A stretch of 64,000 nucleotides of DNA from JAFDZV01 sp035549015 (GTDB lineage Bacteria > Bacteroidota > Ignavibacteria > OLB7). The notes beneath the pieces were generated by a model that saw only the letters and a list, made by a program, of their open reading frames with translations, did not search any database and was not told the DNA's origin. This document shows, in pieces, positions 18,187-26,596 of this stretch. How positions within the stretch are numbered: position 1 is the first letter of the stretch; each line of letters begins with the position of its first letter. Position numbers and translations under genes: made by a program. Location of the stretch: positions 30,524 to 94,523 of the forward strand of contig DASZRW010000130.1 of NCBI GenBank assembly GCA_035549015.1, in the 5' to 3' direction.

Positions 18187-18954
18187 ATGAACATCTGGCA
18201 AACCCTTTCCGCTGCAATCGTGCACTCCGTGGCCCTTCCGGGTCTTCTCGTGGTGTCGTTGGCAGCGGTCGGCTGCAATGGCATGAAGTCTCCCTCAACG
18301 GCTGGAGCAAGTGGAAAGCCGAAGATCATGATTGTTGGCGGCGACAGCGTCAGTTGGGGGCGCGTTTCTCCGGGGACGCTGCAGCGCGAGCTGAAGATTG
18401 TAAACGTTGGCGGCGACACGCTTCGCATCTCGGACGTTCACCCAAGCTGTGGTTGTACAACCGCTCCCCTGGACAGGAAGAACCTCGGCCCCGGCGATAC
18501 CGGCGTTGTCAAGATCTCGCTGGATGCGTTGAACCGCAAGGGTGATCTGCACAAGTCCATTTCCATCACCACCAACGATTCCGCACGGCCGCGTATCGAC
18601 GTTCCGCTGACAGCATTCGTGGTACGTGAGATGGAACTCTATCCGGACTTCTTCCCGGTGGTGGACAGCGCAAAGCCCGGTGTTGAGCGTGCTACCACGA
18701 TCACCGTGCGGAACATCGGCGACAAACCGGTAAAGGTCGACGCGCCGTTCATGCAGAATGCGCCGGAGATGGTGGTCTGGTTCGACCAGACTGCGCCGAA
18801 GGAACTCGCCCCCGGCGACAGCATGAAGGTGACGGCCCATGTGAAGCCGATCAAGGCCGGCACCACATCCGCCGAGGTGATCTTCAACACCGACAGCAAG
18901 AACTCGCCGATACTGAAGGCCATGATAACCTGCACCGTGCGCGAGCAACGGTAG
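18187..18954 (+). CDS. DUF1573 lipoprotein
   Basis: A 255-residue lipoprotein: hydrophobic VALPGLLVVSLAAVGC with lipobox AAVGC. Two Ig-like DUF1573 repeats follow: the first contains ELKIVNVGGDTLRISDVHPSCGCTTA, with the diagnostic CGCT(T) that may bind a metal or form a disulfide, the second starts TTITVRNIGDKPVKV and lacks the Cys motif. DUF1573 is widespread in Bacteroidota envelopes; function unknown. The Met at 18187 is preferred to the one at 18154 because it begins the signal peptide. It follows the PorE-like gene by 102 bp on the same strand. Confidence 0.8.
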   Translation: MNIWQTLSAAIVHSVALPGLLVVSLAAVGCNGMKSPSTAGASGKPKIMIVGGDSVSWGRVSPGTLQRELKIVNVGGDTLRISDVHPSCGCTTAPLDRKNLGPGDTGVVKISLDALNRKGDLHKSISITTNDSARPRIDVPLTAFVVREMELYPDFFPVVDSAKPGVERATTITVRNIGDKPVKVDAPFMQNAPEMVVWFDQTAPKELAPGDSMKVTAHVKPIKAGTTSAEVIFNTDSKNSPILKAMITCTVREQR

Positions 18955-18962
18955 CCCATGCG

Positions 18963-19973
18963 TCATTCGGTGCCAGCAAGCGCGAGCACCGCTTCGTATA
19001 CGGCTTCCAGGGGAATCGCCGCGAGAGTCTCTTCCTGTGCGGGCATCAACACGCGATGCCGGTCCGACAGTGGAGCGAATCTCGCGGCGTTTTCGTTGCC
19101 GGGGGGATAGAGCCCAACGCAGGGCCGATTGCGCGCCGACGCGATATGCACGATCGATGTATCCGGGCTGATCACCACGCGTGCCCGATCCACTACGGCG
19201 GCAGCCTCGAGTATGCTGTCCGTTCTGACCGTTCGTGCCGTGCGCCGCGTTGTGCAGATCTCATCGGCCAATTCCCGGTCATCCGGCGCTGCCAGCACCA
19301 CAACGTTGAATCGGCGGCTCAGCTCCCCGATCAGGGCACGCCACTTTTCCGGCGTCCAGTAGCGGGAGGGATCGCCGGCAGAGATATTGATTGCCACCAT
19401 GCCATGTTCACCCGGGTCGAGCTGCTCATCCACGGCGCGGTACGCCGCCGTTGGGATTTCGAGCGTCGGGCGACGACTGAACCGGCAGCCCGGTGCAAGC
19501 AGTTCCATGGGAGCAAGTGCGCTGTCCACGTAGTGGCCGGGGGGGAGGGGAACCGGCAGCTCCGAACCTCCCGCATGCGATCCGATGGCGGTCCTGTGGC
19601 CGATCATCCTGTGGGCATGAACGATTTCGGCCACGAGACGGGATGTCGTGGAGCGATGATCCTTGATATCGATATAGAGATCGAAGGCTGTAGCCCTCAA
19701 CGTCGAGGCCAGGAACGGTATCTGGCGGAGCAGGCCGCCCGGAAGGGTGATCACTCTATCCACAACGTTCTGGGAGGACGGGATAAGCGCCGATGCCTCC
19801 GAAGCGATTACCGTGAGGTGCGTTGCGGGGAACTGCGTTTTCAATGCATGAAACAGAGGAGTCGTCAGGATCATATCCCCGAGACGGCCCGGCTGGAACA
19901 GCGCGATGGTATCCGGAATGATCGTTTCGAGAGGCGGAAGGGCCTCCGGTGCACTGCGTCGCGGTTTGAGCAT
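18963..19973 (-). CDS. glycosyltransferase family 9 (heptosyltransferase-like)
   Basis: A 336-residue GT-B enzyme. The N-terminus FQPGRLGDMILTTPLFHALK is the GT9 acceptor-domain signature, including the Asp of GDMIL used as catalytic base in heptosyltransferases. The C-terminal donor domain has INISAGDPSRYWTPEKWRALI, VVLAAPDDRELADEI and the nucleotide-binding SPDTSIVHIASARNRPCVGLYPP. It probably adds a heptose or other sugar to LPS core on the inner face of the inner membrane. It stands alone between convergent DUF1573 and the non-coding RNA region, so the pathway cannot be read from neighbours. Confidence 0.85.
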   Translation of the reverse strand: MLKPRRSAPEALPPLETIIPDTIALFQPGRLGDMILTTPLFHALKTQFPATHLTVIASEASALIPSSQNVVDRVITLPGGLLRQIPFLASTLRATAFDLYIDIKDHRSTTSRLVAEIVHAHRMIGHRTAIGSHAGGSELPVPLPPGHYVDSALAPMELLAPGCRFSRRPTLEIPTAAYRAVDEQLDPGEHGMVAINISAGDPSRYWTPEKWRALIGELSRRFNVVVLAAPDDRELADEICTTRRTARTVRTDSILEAAAVVDRARVVISPDTSIVHIASARNRPCVGLYPPGNENAARFAPLSDRHRVLMPAQEETLAAIPLEAVYEAVLALAGTE

Positions 19974-20095
19974 TGCCGAAGATAACCACCGGAATCGAAT
20001 GGCGTGTTTTCGCCCTCATGCATATCCCTGCATGCGAAGTGCTGCATCGGTCCGGACCGTGCTCGATATCGATCGGGACGGCGGCGAAAATTTTT

Positions 20096-20215
20096 AGTCG
20101 CATCGGGAACAATCTCTCCGCTCGGCTGGTATTCTCCCATGAAATGACCGGGGCACCAACCCTCGGCGTTCAATTGAGCCTATGCAGTCAGGGGTGAACT
20201 GCATGGGCTTTTTAT
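20096..20215 (+). ncRNA. novel structured RNA candidate, copy A
   Basis: Three stems in order. P1: AGTCG (20096-20100) with CGGCT (20123-20127), enclosing GGGAACAA. P2: CCGGGG (20148-20153) with CCTCGG (20161-20166), loop CACCAAC, plus outer TGAA/TTCA (20140-20143, 20169-20172). P3: GCCTATGCAGT (20078-type arm at 20178-20188) with ACTGCATGGGC (20198-20208), loop CAGGGGTGA, followed by TTTTTATTT, an intrinsic terminator. The segments GGGAACAA, GTATTC, CACCAAC and CAGGGGTGA recur unchanged in copy B while the stems differ with compensation. No reading frame is shared. The 5' end is a guess; no clear promoter was found. Function unknown: tandem small RNAs or a riboswitch-like element are both possible. 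Confidence 0.7.
20178..20213 (+). terminator. intrinsic terminator, copy A (P3)
   Basis: Stem GCC-T-ATGCAGT with ACTGCAT-G-GGC, nine-base loop CAGGGGTGA, then TTTTT at 20209-20213. The loop is identical in copy B, which an ordinary terminator would not require. Confidence 0.85.
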
Positions 20216-20430
20216 TTGCCGCTCCGGAAAAGGTAAACATCTACTTGAGTTGAAGTCCCTAACCGTTTGCGGCTTGTCTCGCGAACGTATTCACATCATA
20301 AGCTGCGGTATATGGTTGTGGCCGCCTGCATGCGATCGCGGTACGGCCAGGGGGGCCATGCTGCCATGCTGGGGGTGATGGATCGGATTACGATATGTCC
20401 GAATCGCCATTCGCGGGGCCGGATATTTTT

Positions 20431-20557
20431 TCGTCGCCGATGGGAACAAACATGATGCGACGCGAGTATTCCTCTGTGAAGCTACTGAGACACCAACTCT
20501 CAGACTTCATTTCGGAACCGTACAGTCAGGGGTGAACTGTACGGTTTCTTTTTTTCT
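20431..20557 (+). ncRNA. novel structured RNA candidate, copy B
   Basis: Same plan as copy A, 335 bp downstream. P1: CGTCGC (20432-20437) with GCGACG (20457-20462), enclosing GGGAACAA. P2: CTGAGA (20485-20490) with TCTCAG (20498-20503), loop CACCAAC, plus outer TGAAG/CTTCA (20477-20481, 20505-20509). P3: an 11-bp perfect stem AACCGTACAGT (20516-20526) with ACTGTACGGTT (20536-20546), loop CAGGGGTGA, then a T-rich tail. Every stem differs in sequence from copy A but keeps pairing. Both copies are preceded by a T-run and lie between the GT9 gene and a response regulator gene, on the regulator's strand. Confidence 0.7.
20516..20557 (+). terminator. intrinsic terminator, copy B (P3)
   Basis: An 11-bp perfect stem (20516-20526 with 20536-20546), loop CAGGGGTGA, then TTCTTTTTTTCT. 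A strong intrinsic terminator that would isolate the RNA from the response regulator gene 213 bp downstream. Confidence 0.9.
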
Positions 20558-20769
20558 ACCACAATCCACGATTCCAAAGCTGCGTGCAGTGCGTGTGCGA
20601 TGAAGCAAGGGGACTCTGCGAAGCACCGTATCCGCTTCCTTTATCCAAGTTCGCAAAATTCTCCCATGCTCCGTATTGCGTGAGACGCGCCAAGAACCTA
20701 TTATTGAGCGTTTGCCGCGCGTAAAGCTGCGGCATGCATGGTCCTTCCCTCGCACCCTGCTTCATTCTC

Positions 20770-21450
20770 ATGAGAATCCTTGTCGTCGAGGATGATATCA
20801 ACATCGCGGACGTAGTCAGGCGCGGTCTCGTTGCGCAGCACTACAGTGTCGATGTTGCCCATGATGGCGCTGCCGGATATGAGCTCGCTGCCACGAACGA
20901 TTACGACCTCATTGTGCTGGACGTAATGCTTCCGAAAATGGAAGGAACGGCGGTCAGCCGTGCGTTGCGTTCTGAGGGGTATACCACACCGATTTTGATG
21001 CTGACGGCGTTGGGATCGGCTTCCGATGTGATTCACGGTCTCGATCAGGGAGCGGACGATTATCTCACCAAACCGTTCGACTTCGGCGTGCTTCTGGCAC
21101 GTATCAGGTCGCTGACCCGGCGCACATCGGATCACCGCACATCCGAAATTCAGGTGGGCGATCTCGTAATCGACACCGCCCGGCGTTCGGTTGTTCGAAG
21201 CGGCAGCCCGGTGATGCTGACGGCAAAGGAGTTTGCGCTGCTGGAATACTTTGTTCTGAACAAGGGAAAGGTGCTTACGCGCGAGGCGATCGGCGAACAC
21301 GTATGGGACATCAACTTCGACCCTCGTTCGAATGTGATCGAATCGTTGATGCATTGTCTTCGGCACAAGATTGACAAGGGACACGGCAAGCCTCTGATCC
21401 ATACGGTGCGTGGAATGGGATATCGATTCGACGATCAGCTGGTGAGCTGA
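20770..21450 (+). CDS. OmpR/PhoB-family response regulator
   Basis: A 226-residue two-component regulator. The receiver has the acidic pair VVEDD (residues 5-9), phosphoacceptor Asp51 in LIVLDVMLPKMEG, the conserved Thr in MLTAL and Lys in YLTKPFDF. The C-terminal winged-helix DNA-binding domain (LTAKEFALLEYFVLNKGKVL, then VRGMGYRF) is OmpR-type. Start is the ATG of MRILVVEDD. Two histidine kinase genes follow (gaps 92 and 355 bp), and direct repeats with 11-bp spacing are found in front of the second kinase and after it, the form of site this family binds. Confidence 0.93.
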   Translation: MRILVVEDDINIADVVRRGLVAQHYSVDVAHDGAAGYELAATNDYDLIVLDVMLPKMEGTAVSRALRSEGYTTPILMLTALGSASDVIHGLDQGADDYLTKPFDFGVLLARIRSLTRRTSDHRTSEIQVGDLVIDTARRSVVRSGSPVMLTAKEFALLEYFVLNKGKVLTREAIGEHVWDINFDPRSNVIESLMHCLRHKIDKGHGKPLIHTVRGMGYRFDDQLVS

Positions 21451-21542
21451 CTCTGTTCCCTGAGCTGCGATGTTGTCTACCCCTGGCCCGGCTGCGAACT
21501 GCGACACACCCGCCCGGGCTTACACACGTCCTGAACCGCGGC

Positions 21543-24500
21543 ATGGAAACGAAAGACCCGCCGATACGGGTACTGCTGGTGGACGACGATGAGGGGATGT
21601 TTGTCCTCATCAGCCACATGTTGCATCACTCGTCGAAGACGTTTGAAGTCCGTGCTGTTCCCTCCGCGGCAGGTCGTGTGGCACTCGGCGAATCGAACCA
21701 CGACGTCTGCCTGGTAGGTGATGCCTCCACAAGTACGTCCGATCACATCGGCTTCGAACTCCTGGCATATGCCGATACGATCGGCTTCGCGGCTCCGATC
21801 ATCATTCTTTCGGAAACGGCGGACGAGGAACTGGACCTGCAGGCGATGAGCCTGGGTGCCTCGGACTGCATTGCCAAGGGGCAGCTCAACGCCCGGTTGC
21901 TGGAGCGCTCCATCCGATACGGTATCGAGCGGAATCGCATTCACGCAGCGCTTCGAAGCAGCGAGGAACGTGCCCGGCGCGTGCTCAACGCCGCGCCGGT
22001 GCTCCTGTTCGAGCTGGATCGTGATGGCATCGTCACGTTTGCCGAGGGGAGCGCACTGCGCGTGCTGCGTATTCGAACGGAGGATCTGATTGGCCGTTCC
22101 GCCTTCGAGATCTATCCGCAGATGGAAGCGGAGACTCGCCGCGCCCTGAGCGGCCGCGCCGTTACCCGCACGATGGAGCTGAACGGCGTCGTTCTACAGA
22201 CCCATGTCTCACCGACGCGCGATGCCGGCGGCCGGATCACCGGCGCTACCGGAGTGGCAACGGACATCACGCGGCGTGCCCGGTTCGAACGCGACCTGCG
22301 CGCCAACAAACGGGAACTGCAGGCAGAGCGCGATTTCATCACGACGATTCTCGACACGATGAGCAGCCTCGCCGTTGTCGTTGATCGCGACGGCCGGTTC
22401 GTTCGCTTCAACCGGGCATGCGAAAAGCTGACACAGTATCGCGTGCAGGAAGTTCAGGGGCGCTATTTCTGGGACTTCGTCGTGCCGCCGGACGAGGTGG
22501 AGGAGGCGAAGGCGCAGTTTGCGATTCGCCGCGACGGACCGTTCCCGAACGTGCGGGAGAATCACTGGGTTACACGTTCGGGCGAGCGGAGATATATCTC
22601 GTGGGCGAACAGCGCGATATTCGATTCCTCCGGCGATGTTGCCTACATCGTTGCAGCCGGGATCGATATCACCGAGCGCAAGGAGGTGGAGGATGCGCTG
22701 CGCTACAGCCAGCATCTCTTCCAGATGTTCATGGATCTCAGTTCCTCGGTGACCTTCATCAAGGACCGCAACCTTCGCTATGTCTTCGTGAACAAGACGT
22801 TCACCGAACTCGTCGGGCGCCCCGTTTCCGAGATCATCGGGCTGCGCGATGGCGATCTGTTCCCGGAGCCGCTTTCGGATCTGTGGGAAGAGGCTGACCG
22901 GATGGTGCTGACAAGCTCCGGAACCATTACGCGTGTGGACAAGGTGAGCGGCGATCGTCACTTCCTCACCACCAAGTTCACCGTCCCCGATGTATCGGGT
23001 CAGGTTCTGATCGGGGGCCAGTCCATCGAGATCACCGAACGTGTACAGGCGGAGCTGTCGCTGCGAAGGAGCGAGGAGCGCTTTCAGCTCGCGGCACGTG
23101 CAACGAACGATGCAATCTGGGACTGGGACATCGCCAGCAACACGCTTTCGTGGCATGCGAACGTTCATCACCTGTTCAAGTACGACCCCGAACTCGTAAA
23201 GGTCACGATGGACTGGTGGAAGGAGCGCCTGCATCCAGACGACTATGATGCCGTTACGCAGAGCCTTCGCGCCGCTGTCGAGGACAACGTGCAGTTCTGG
23301 ACATGCGAGTATCGTTTCCAGTGCAGCGACGGTTCCTACGCATTTGTTCGCGACAGTGCATATCTGATGCGCGACGTCACCGGCACGCCGGTGCACATGA
23401 TCGGCGCGATGACGGACCTGACCGAGAGGAAGAAGGTGGAGGACGCGCTGCGCGAGAGTGAGGAGCGCTATCGGCGAATCGTGGAGACAGCGCAGGAAGG
23501 GATCATCATGATCGATGTGGAGGGGCGTATCAGGTTTGCAAATGCCCGCATATCCGAGATGCTGGGATATTCGTTGGAGAAGATGCGCAACCGACACTTC
23601 ACGGTGTTTGCCGAGTCCGGGCATGGTCTGCCGATTGAGATCCTCCGCGGCCACGCGGCGGGCCTCCCGCAGCGTCACGACATGAAACTGATTCGCGCGG
23701 ACGGCACGGTGATGTGGGCCGTGGTCTCGGCCAATCCGCTGGTTGAACGCGACGGTTCTCCGGGAGGGACGCTTGCAATGGTCTCGGACATAACCGATCG
23801 CAAGGAGGCCGAGAGAGCACTGCAGGAGATCAACGACCGGTTGGAAATGCGGGTTGCCGAACGCACCGCCGAGATCGTGGACATGATGGCGAGGCTGGAG
23901 CAGGCGCATCAGATCCAGCAGCGCTTTGTGGCGGACGCCTCGCACGATCTTCGTACGCCGCTCACGGTTGTGCGTGCCGAGCTGGATCTCCTGCTGCAGC
24001 GGGAGGTACACGACCTCTCGACGCGGCAGTCGCTGCTTCGCATTGCCAACGAGTCCAAGCGTCTCGAGAACATGGCGAGCGATCTTCTTCTGCTGGCGAC
24101 AATCGATTCCCAGCGAACGCTCACGGCCACGGAGCTGATTCAACTGGACGACCTCTTGTTCGACTGTGTCGCGCAATTGCAGACGCTTGCGGCCGACAAG
24201 GGCATTTCGTGGAACATCGACGTGCAGGAGCCGGTTTCCGTTCGGTGCAACGGGATGATGCTGCACCGTGCGGTGACGAATGTGCTGGAGAATGCAATCA
24301 AGTATTCGGGGCGCTCGAGCATCGTTGAAGTACGACTGACGTATGTGGACGGCACTGCCACCGTCGAGGTCTCGGACAATGGCGTCGGCATATCGCAGAC
24401 AGACCTTCCGCACGTGTTCGATCGTTTTTATCGAGGCGATCTCACCCGCCAGACAACCGGCTCCGGCCTCGGGCTATCGATCGTGAAAGCGGTGATCGAC

Positions 24501-24611
24501 GGGCATGGCGGTGCCGTCGGGATCGAGTCCGAGTCCGGCAGGGGAACAACGATTTCGATGGCGATTCCCTTGGCATCGTTGGCGGCGCCGGCCCCGGCCG
24601 TGGCGGGCTGA
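21543..24611 (+). CDS. multi-PAS histidine kinase with N-terminal degenerate receiver
   Basis: 1022 residues, no membrane segment visible, so a soluble sensor. Residues 8-130 are receiver-like (VLLVDDDEG, then SETADEELDLQAMSLGASDCIAKGQL) but the phosphoacceptor position reads DVCLVGD, with Gly59 where Asp is expected and Asp one place later. Five PAS domains follow (about 145-260, 270-385, 390-500, 505-640, 640-765), the fourth with a full PAC. The kinase core has the H-box ASHDLRTPL with His801, N-box NVLENAIKYS, G1 DNGVGI, F-box FDRFYRG and G2 GSGLGLSIV. It is probably the main kinase for the regulator just upstream. Confidence 0.92.
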   Translation: METKDPPIRVLLVDDDEGMFVLISHMLHHSSKTFEVRAVPSAAGRVALGESNHDVCLVGDASTSTSDHIGFELLAYADTIGFAAPIIILSETADEELDLQAMSLGASDCIAKGQLNARLLERSIRYGIERNRIHAALRSSEERARRVLNAAPVLLFELDRDGIVTFAEGSALRVLRIRTEDLIGRSAFEIYPQMEAETRRALSGRAVTRTMELNGVVLQTHVSPTRDAGGRITGATGVATDITRRARFERDLRANKRELQAERDFITTILDTMSSLAVVVDRDGRFVRFNRACEKLTQYRVQEVQGRYFWDFVVPPDEVEEAKAQFAIRRDGPFPNVRENHWVTRSGERRYISWANSAIFDSSGDVAYIVAAGIDITERKEVEDALRYSQHLFQMFMDLSSSVTFIKDRNLRYVFVNKTFTELVGRPVSEIIGLRDGDLFPEPLSDLWEEADRMVLTSSGTITRVDKVSGDRHFLTTKFTVPDVSGQVLIGGQSIEITERVQAELSLRRSEERFQLAARATNDAIWDWDIASNTLSWHANVHHLFKYDPELVKVTMDWWKERLHPDDYDAVTQSLRAAVEDNVQFWTCEYRFQCSDGSYAFVRDSAYLMRDVTGTPVHMIGAMTDLTERKKVEDALRESEERYRRIVETAQEGIIMIDVEGRIRFANARISEMLGYSLEKMRNRHFTVFAESGHGLPIEILRGHAAGLPQRHDMKLIRADGTVMWAVVSANPLVERDGSPGGTLAMVSDITDRKEAERALQEINDRLEMRVAERTAEIVDMMARLEQAHQIQQRFVADASHDLRTPLTVVRAELDLLLQREVHDLSTRQSLLRIANESKRLENMASDLLLLATIDSQRTLTATELIQLDDLLFDCVAQLQTLAADKGISWNIDVQEPVSVRCNGMMLHRAVTNVLENAIKYSGRSSIVEVRLTYVDGTATVEVSDNGVGISQTDLPHVFDRFYRGDLTRQTTGSGLGLSIVKAVIDGHGGAVGIESESGRGTTISMAIPLASLAAPAPAVAG

Positions 24612-24966
24612 ACCGGGCGCTTCCGGGTGGAGAGGGGAGGGGGAACGAGCTATATCACATCACGACACATCTCATCTTCTTCTCATTTACGGATTGTAGC
24701 TTGCCAACCGGTGGTAACAACGTCGACGGCAGTGGCTCATCTTTCAAATCACTGTATTTCGTGCCTGCGAACATGGCATTCGCATTCGGGGGGCATGAAG
24801 ATGTGAGGGATGCAGTGCATTCTATCGTCGTTCAAGTGGAAACCGCCACCAAGGCTGATAGCCGTACAATCGAGCTTCAATAATCGACCACGAACCGCTG
24901 TGGCCGTGACTGGTAGTGCTTTGAATCCACTTCCGAGTCATGCGGTTTGCGTGGGGAGAGAGATTC
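24612..24966. other. 355-bp region between the two kinase genes
   Basis: Contains the direct-repeat promoter at 24669-24704 and then a 256-bp leader before the second kinase. No protein gene is supported. The open frames here do not resemble known proteins. Confidence 0.5.
24669..24704 (+). promoter_or_regulatory. response-regulator-type promoter A
   Basis: ATCTCATCTTCTTCTCAT carries CTCAT twice, 11 bp apart, and is followed by TTTA and then a -7-like TAGCTTGC at 24697. The repeat pair sits where a -33 box should be, and that box is absent, as in promoters that need an OmpR/PhoB activator. The same arrangement with the same 28-bp distance to a TAnnTT box is at 26561-26596. Confidence 0.5.
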
Positions 24967-26484
24967 ATGGCAGCAACGCTGGAGCATCTGATGGATTCCT
25001 TGTCAGATGCGATCATCAGTACCGATCGAAGCGGCATCATTCGGAGTGCAAACGCAGCCGCGCGCCGCTACGTCGGTGAGTCGTTCGTCGGTGTTTCACT
25101 TTCGTCGTTCATCGAAGCGGACTCACGTGAACGGTTCGCAGCGATCGCGAACGGCTTCGTGGCGGAACCCGCTCCGATCGAGCTCTCCATGCAGTCCCAT
25201 GTCAACGGTCTGGCCGAGCGAGTGATTATCTCGACGGCGCTGCCGTTCGATCACGATGTCGACGAATGCTGGTGGTTGCTCAGGAAGGCCGGCACGCACA
25301 TGATGCCGGCGATGCAGGGAGGTACCTACTCCGGTGCTACCGGCTCCACAGGGACGTTCGGCGGCGACGGAGCATATCGCAGCCTCATTGAGCACATACC
25401 GGACATTACCTGGACCATCCGTGCCGATGGGAGCATGGCGTTCATCAGCTCGCGCATCGAGGAGATCCTGGGCTATACGCCTGACAGCATCTATGCGCTC
25501 GGTGCCGACATCTGCCGCCGGCTGATCCATCCGGACCACGTGCGGGAGTTCATTGAGGCACACCACCGTCTGTTCGAACACAATCAGGCGTACAGTGTCG
25601 AGTTCCGCATTCGCAACAGCGCCGGTACCTATATCTGGGTGCATAGTCGCGCAATCATGACCTATCAGCGCGACGGCGTTCTTCATGCCGACGGCGTCTG
25701 CACGGATATCACGCAGCGCAAGCAGTTGGAGGAGGCGCTACGCCATGAGCATGATGTGTTGATCCGGCGGATGGATGAACGATCGGCAGAAGTGAGCGCC
25801 ATGGCCGAACGTACCCGCAGGTCGCAGGTGCGTTTTGTGGCACATGCCTCGCACGACCTGCTCACTCCGCTTACCGTTGTTCGCGCGGAACTGGAACTGC
25901 TGAAGCAGAGCACGGTGCACGATGATGAAACGCGCGAAGCACTGAACCGGATCGACATGGAGTCGCGGCGCCTGGATCATCTTACGAAGGACCTGCTTCT
26001 GCTTGCAACGCTCGATAGCCTGGATCCGAATGCGGACTTCCGGCCGACGCGCCTCGATGAGCTTGTATTGAACTGCCTGGCCGATTCAAACGAGCTGGCG
26101 AATGAGAAGGGGCTCATGTGGAACGTTCAGTTCAGCGAGACGCCGGAAGTTCTGAGTGCACCCAACATGGTGCAGCGGGCGATTGCCAACGTGCTGGACA
26201 ACGCCGTCAAGTATTCCCCCGTTGGCGGGTCGATAACGGTCCGCGTGATGGCGAAGGAGAGGCGGGCCTGCATCATCGTTGAGGACACAGGAAGCGGCAT
26301 TGGGGCCGATCCCGTGGAGCAGCTCTTCGAGCGCTTCTATCGTGGCGATGGTTCGCGAAGCACTATCGGAAGCGGGCTCGGGCTCTCCATCGTCAAGTCC
26401 GTGACCGATGCGCATGGCGGCGAGGTGATCCTTGAACCATTGGATCCGGTTGGTACCCGTGTTTCGATTGCCCTGCCGTTGTAG
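24967..26484 (+). CDS. PAS histidine kinase
   Basis: 505 residues, soluble. PAS domains at about 5-100 and 140-260 (second: YRSLIEHIPDITWTIRADGSMAF with a PAC ending DGVCTDITQRKQLEEAL), then a dimerisation/H-box HASHDLLTPLTVVRAEL with His296; the usual Arg after SHDL is Leu. The ATPase has NVLDNAVKYSP, EDTGSGIG, FERFYRG and GSGLGLSIV. The kinase core is close to that of the upstream five-PAS kinase, so the two look paralogous. The start at 24967 is chosen for the GGGGAGAG sequence about eight bases before it; ATG 24940 is the alternative. Confidence 0.9.
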   Translation: MAATLEHLMDSLSDAIISTDRSGIIRSANAAARRYVGESFVGVSLSSFIEADSRERFAAIANGFVAEPAPIELSMQSHVNGLAERVIISTALPFDHDVDECWWLLRKAGTHMMPAMQGGTYSGATGSTGTFGGDGAYRSLIEHIPDITWTIRADGSMAFISSRIEEILGYTPDSIYALGADICRRLIHPDHVREFIEAHHRLFEHNQAYSVEFRIRNSAGTYIWVHSRAIMTYQRDGVLHADGVCTDITQRKQLEEALRHEHDVLIRRMDERSAEVSAMAERTRRSQVRFVAHASHDLLTPLTVVRAELELLKQSTVHDDETREALNRIDMESRRLDHLTKDLLLLATLDSLDPNADFRPTRLDELVLNCLADSNELANEKGLMWNVQFSETPEVLSAPNMVQRAIANVLDNAVKYSPVGGSITVRVMAKERRACIIVEDTGSGIGADPVEQLFERFYRGDGSRSTIGSGLGLSIVKSVTDAHGGEVILEPLDPVGTRVSIALPL

Positions 26485-26560
26485 TGTCACGAAGGCGTAG
26501 AGCGGCCTGCGTGGCGGAAACCCGTCTTCGGCTGGATCAAGGAGCGACGAACTGTATCAA

Positions 26561-26596
26561 ATCTCATCTTCTCCTCATATAGCGCGAGTATATTGA
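26561..26596 (+). promoter_or_regulatory. response-regulator-type promoter B
   Basis: ATCTCATCTTCTCCTCAT is identical to site A at 17 of 18 positions and again places CTCAT twice 11 bp apart. TATATTGA at 26589 occupies the -7 position at the same 28-bp distance. No recognised gene follows directly. Confidence 0.5.

Noticed and set aside
20096..20557. CsrB/RsmY-like sRNA reading of the GGGG/GGGA loops
   Set aside because: CsrA is not expected in this lineage and the repeated GGA pattern is missing; the conserved loops are not explained by it.
22209..24413. 734-codon open frame antisense to the five-PAS kinase
   Set aside because: High GC suppresses stop codons in the opposite strand; the translation has no family-like sequence while the sense strand is a clear kinase. 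The same applies to long antisense frames over eno, uvrC, the T9SS genes and others.
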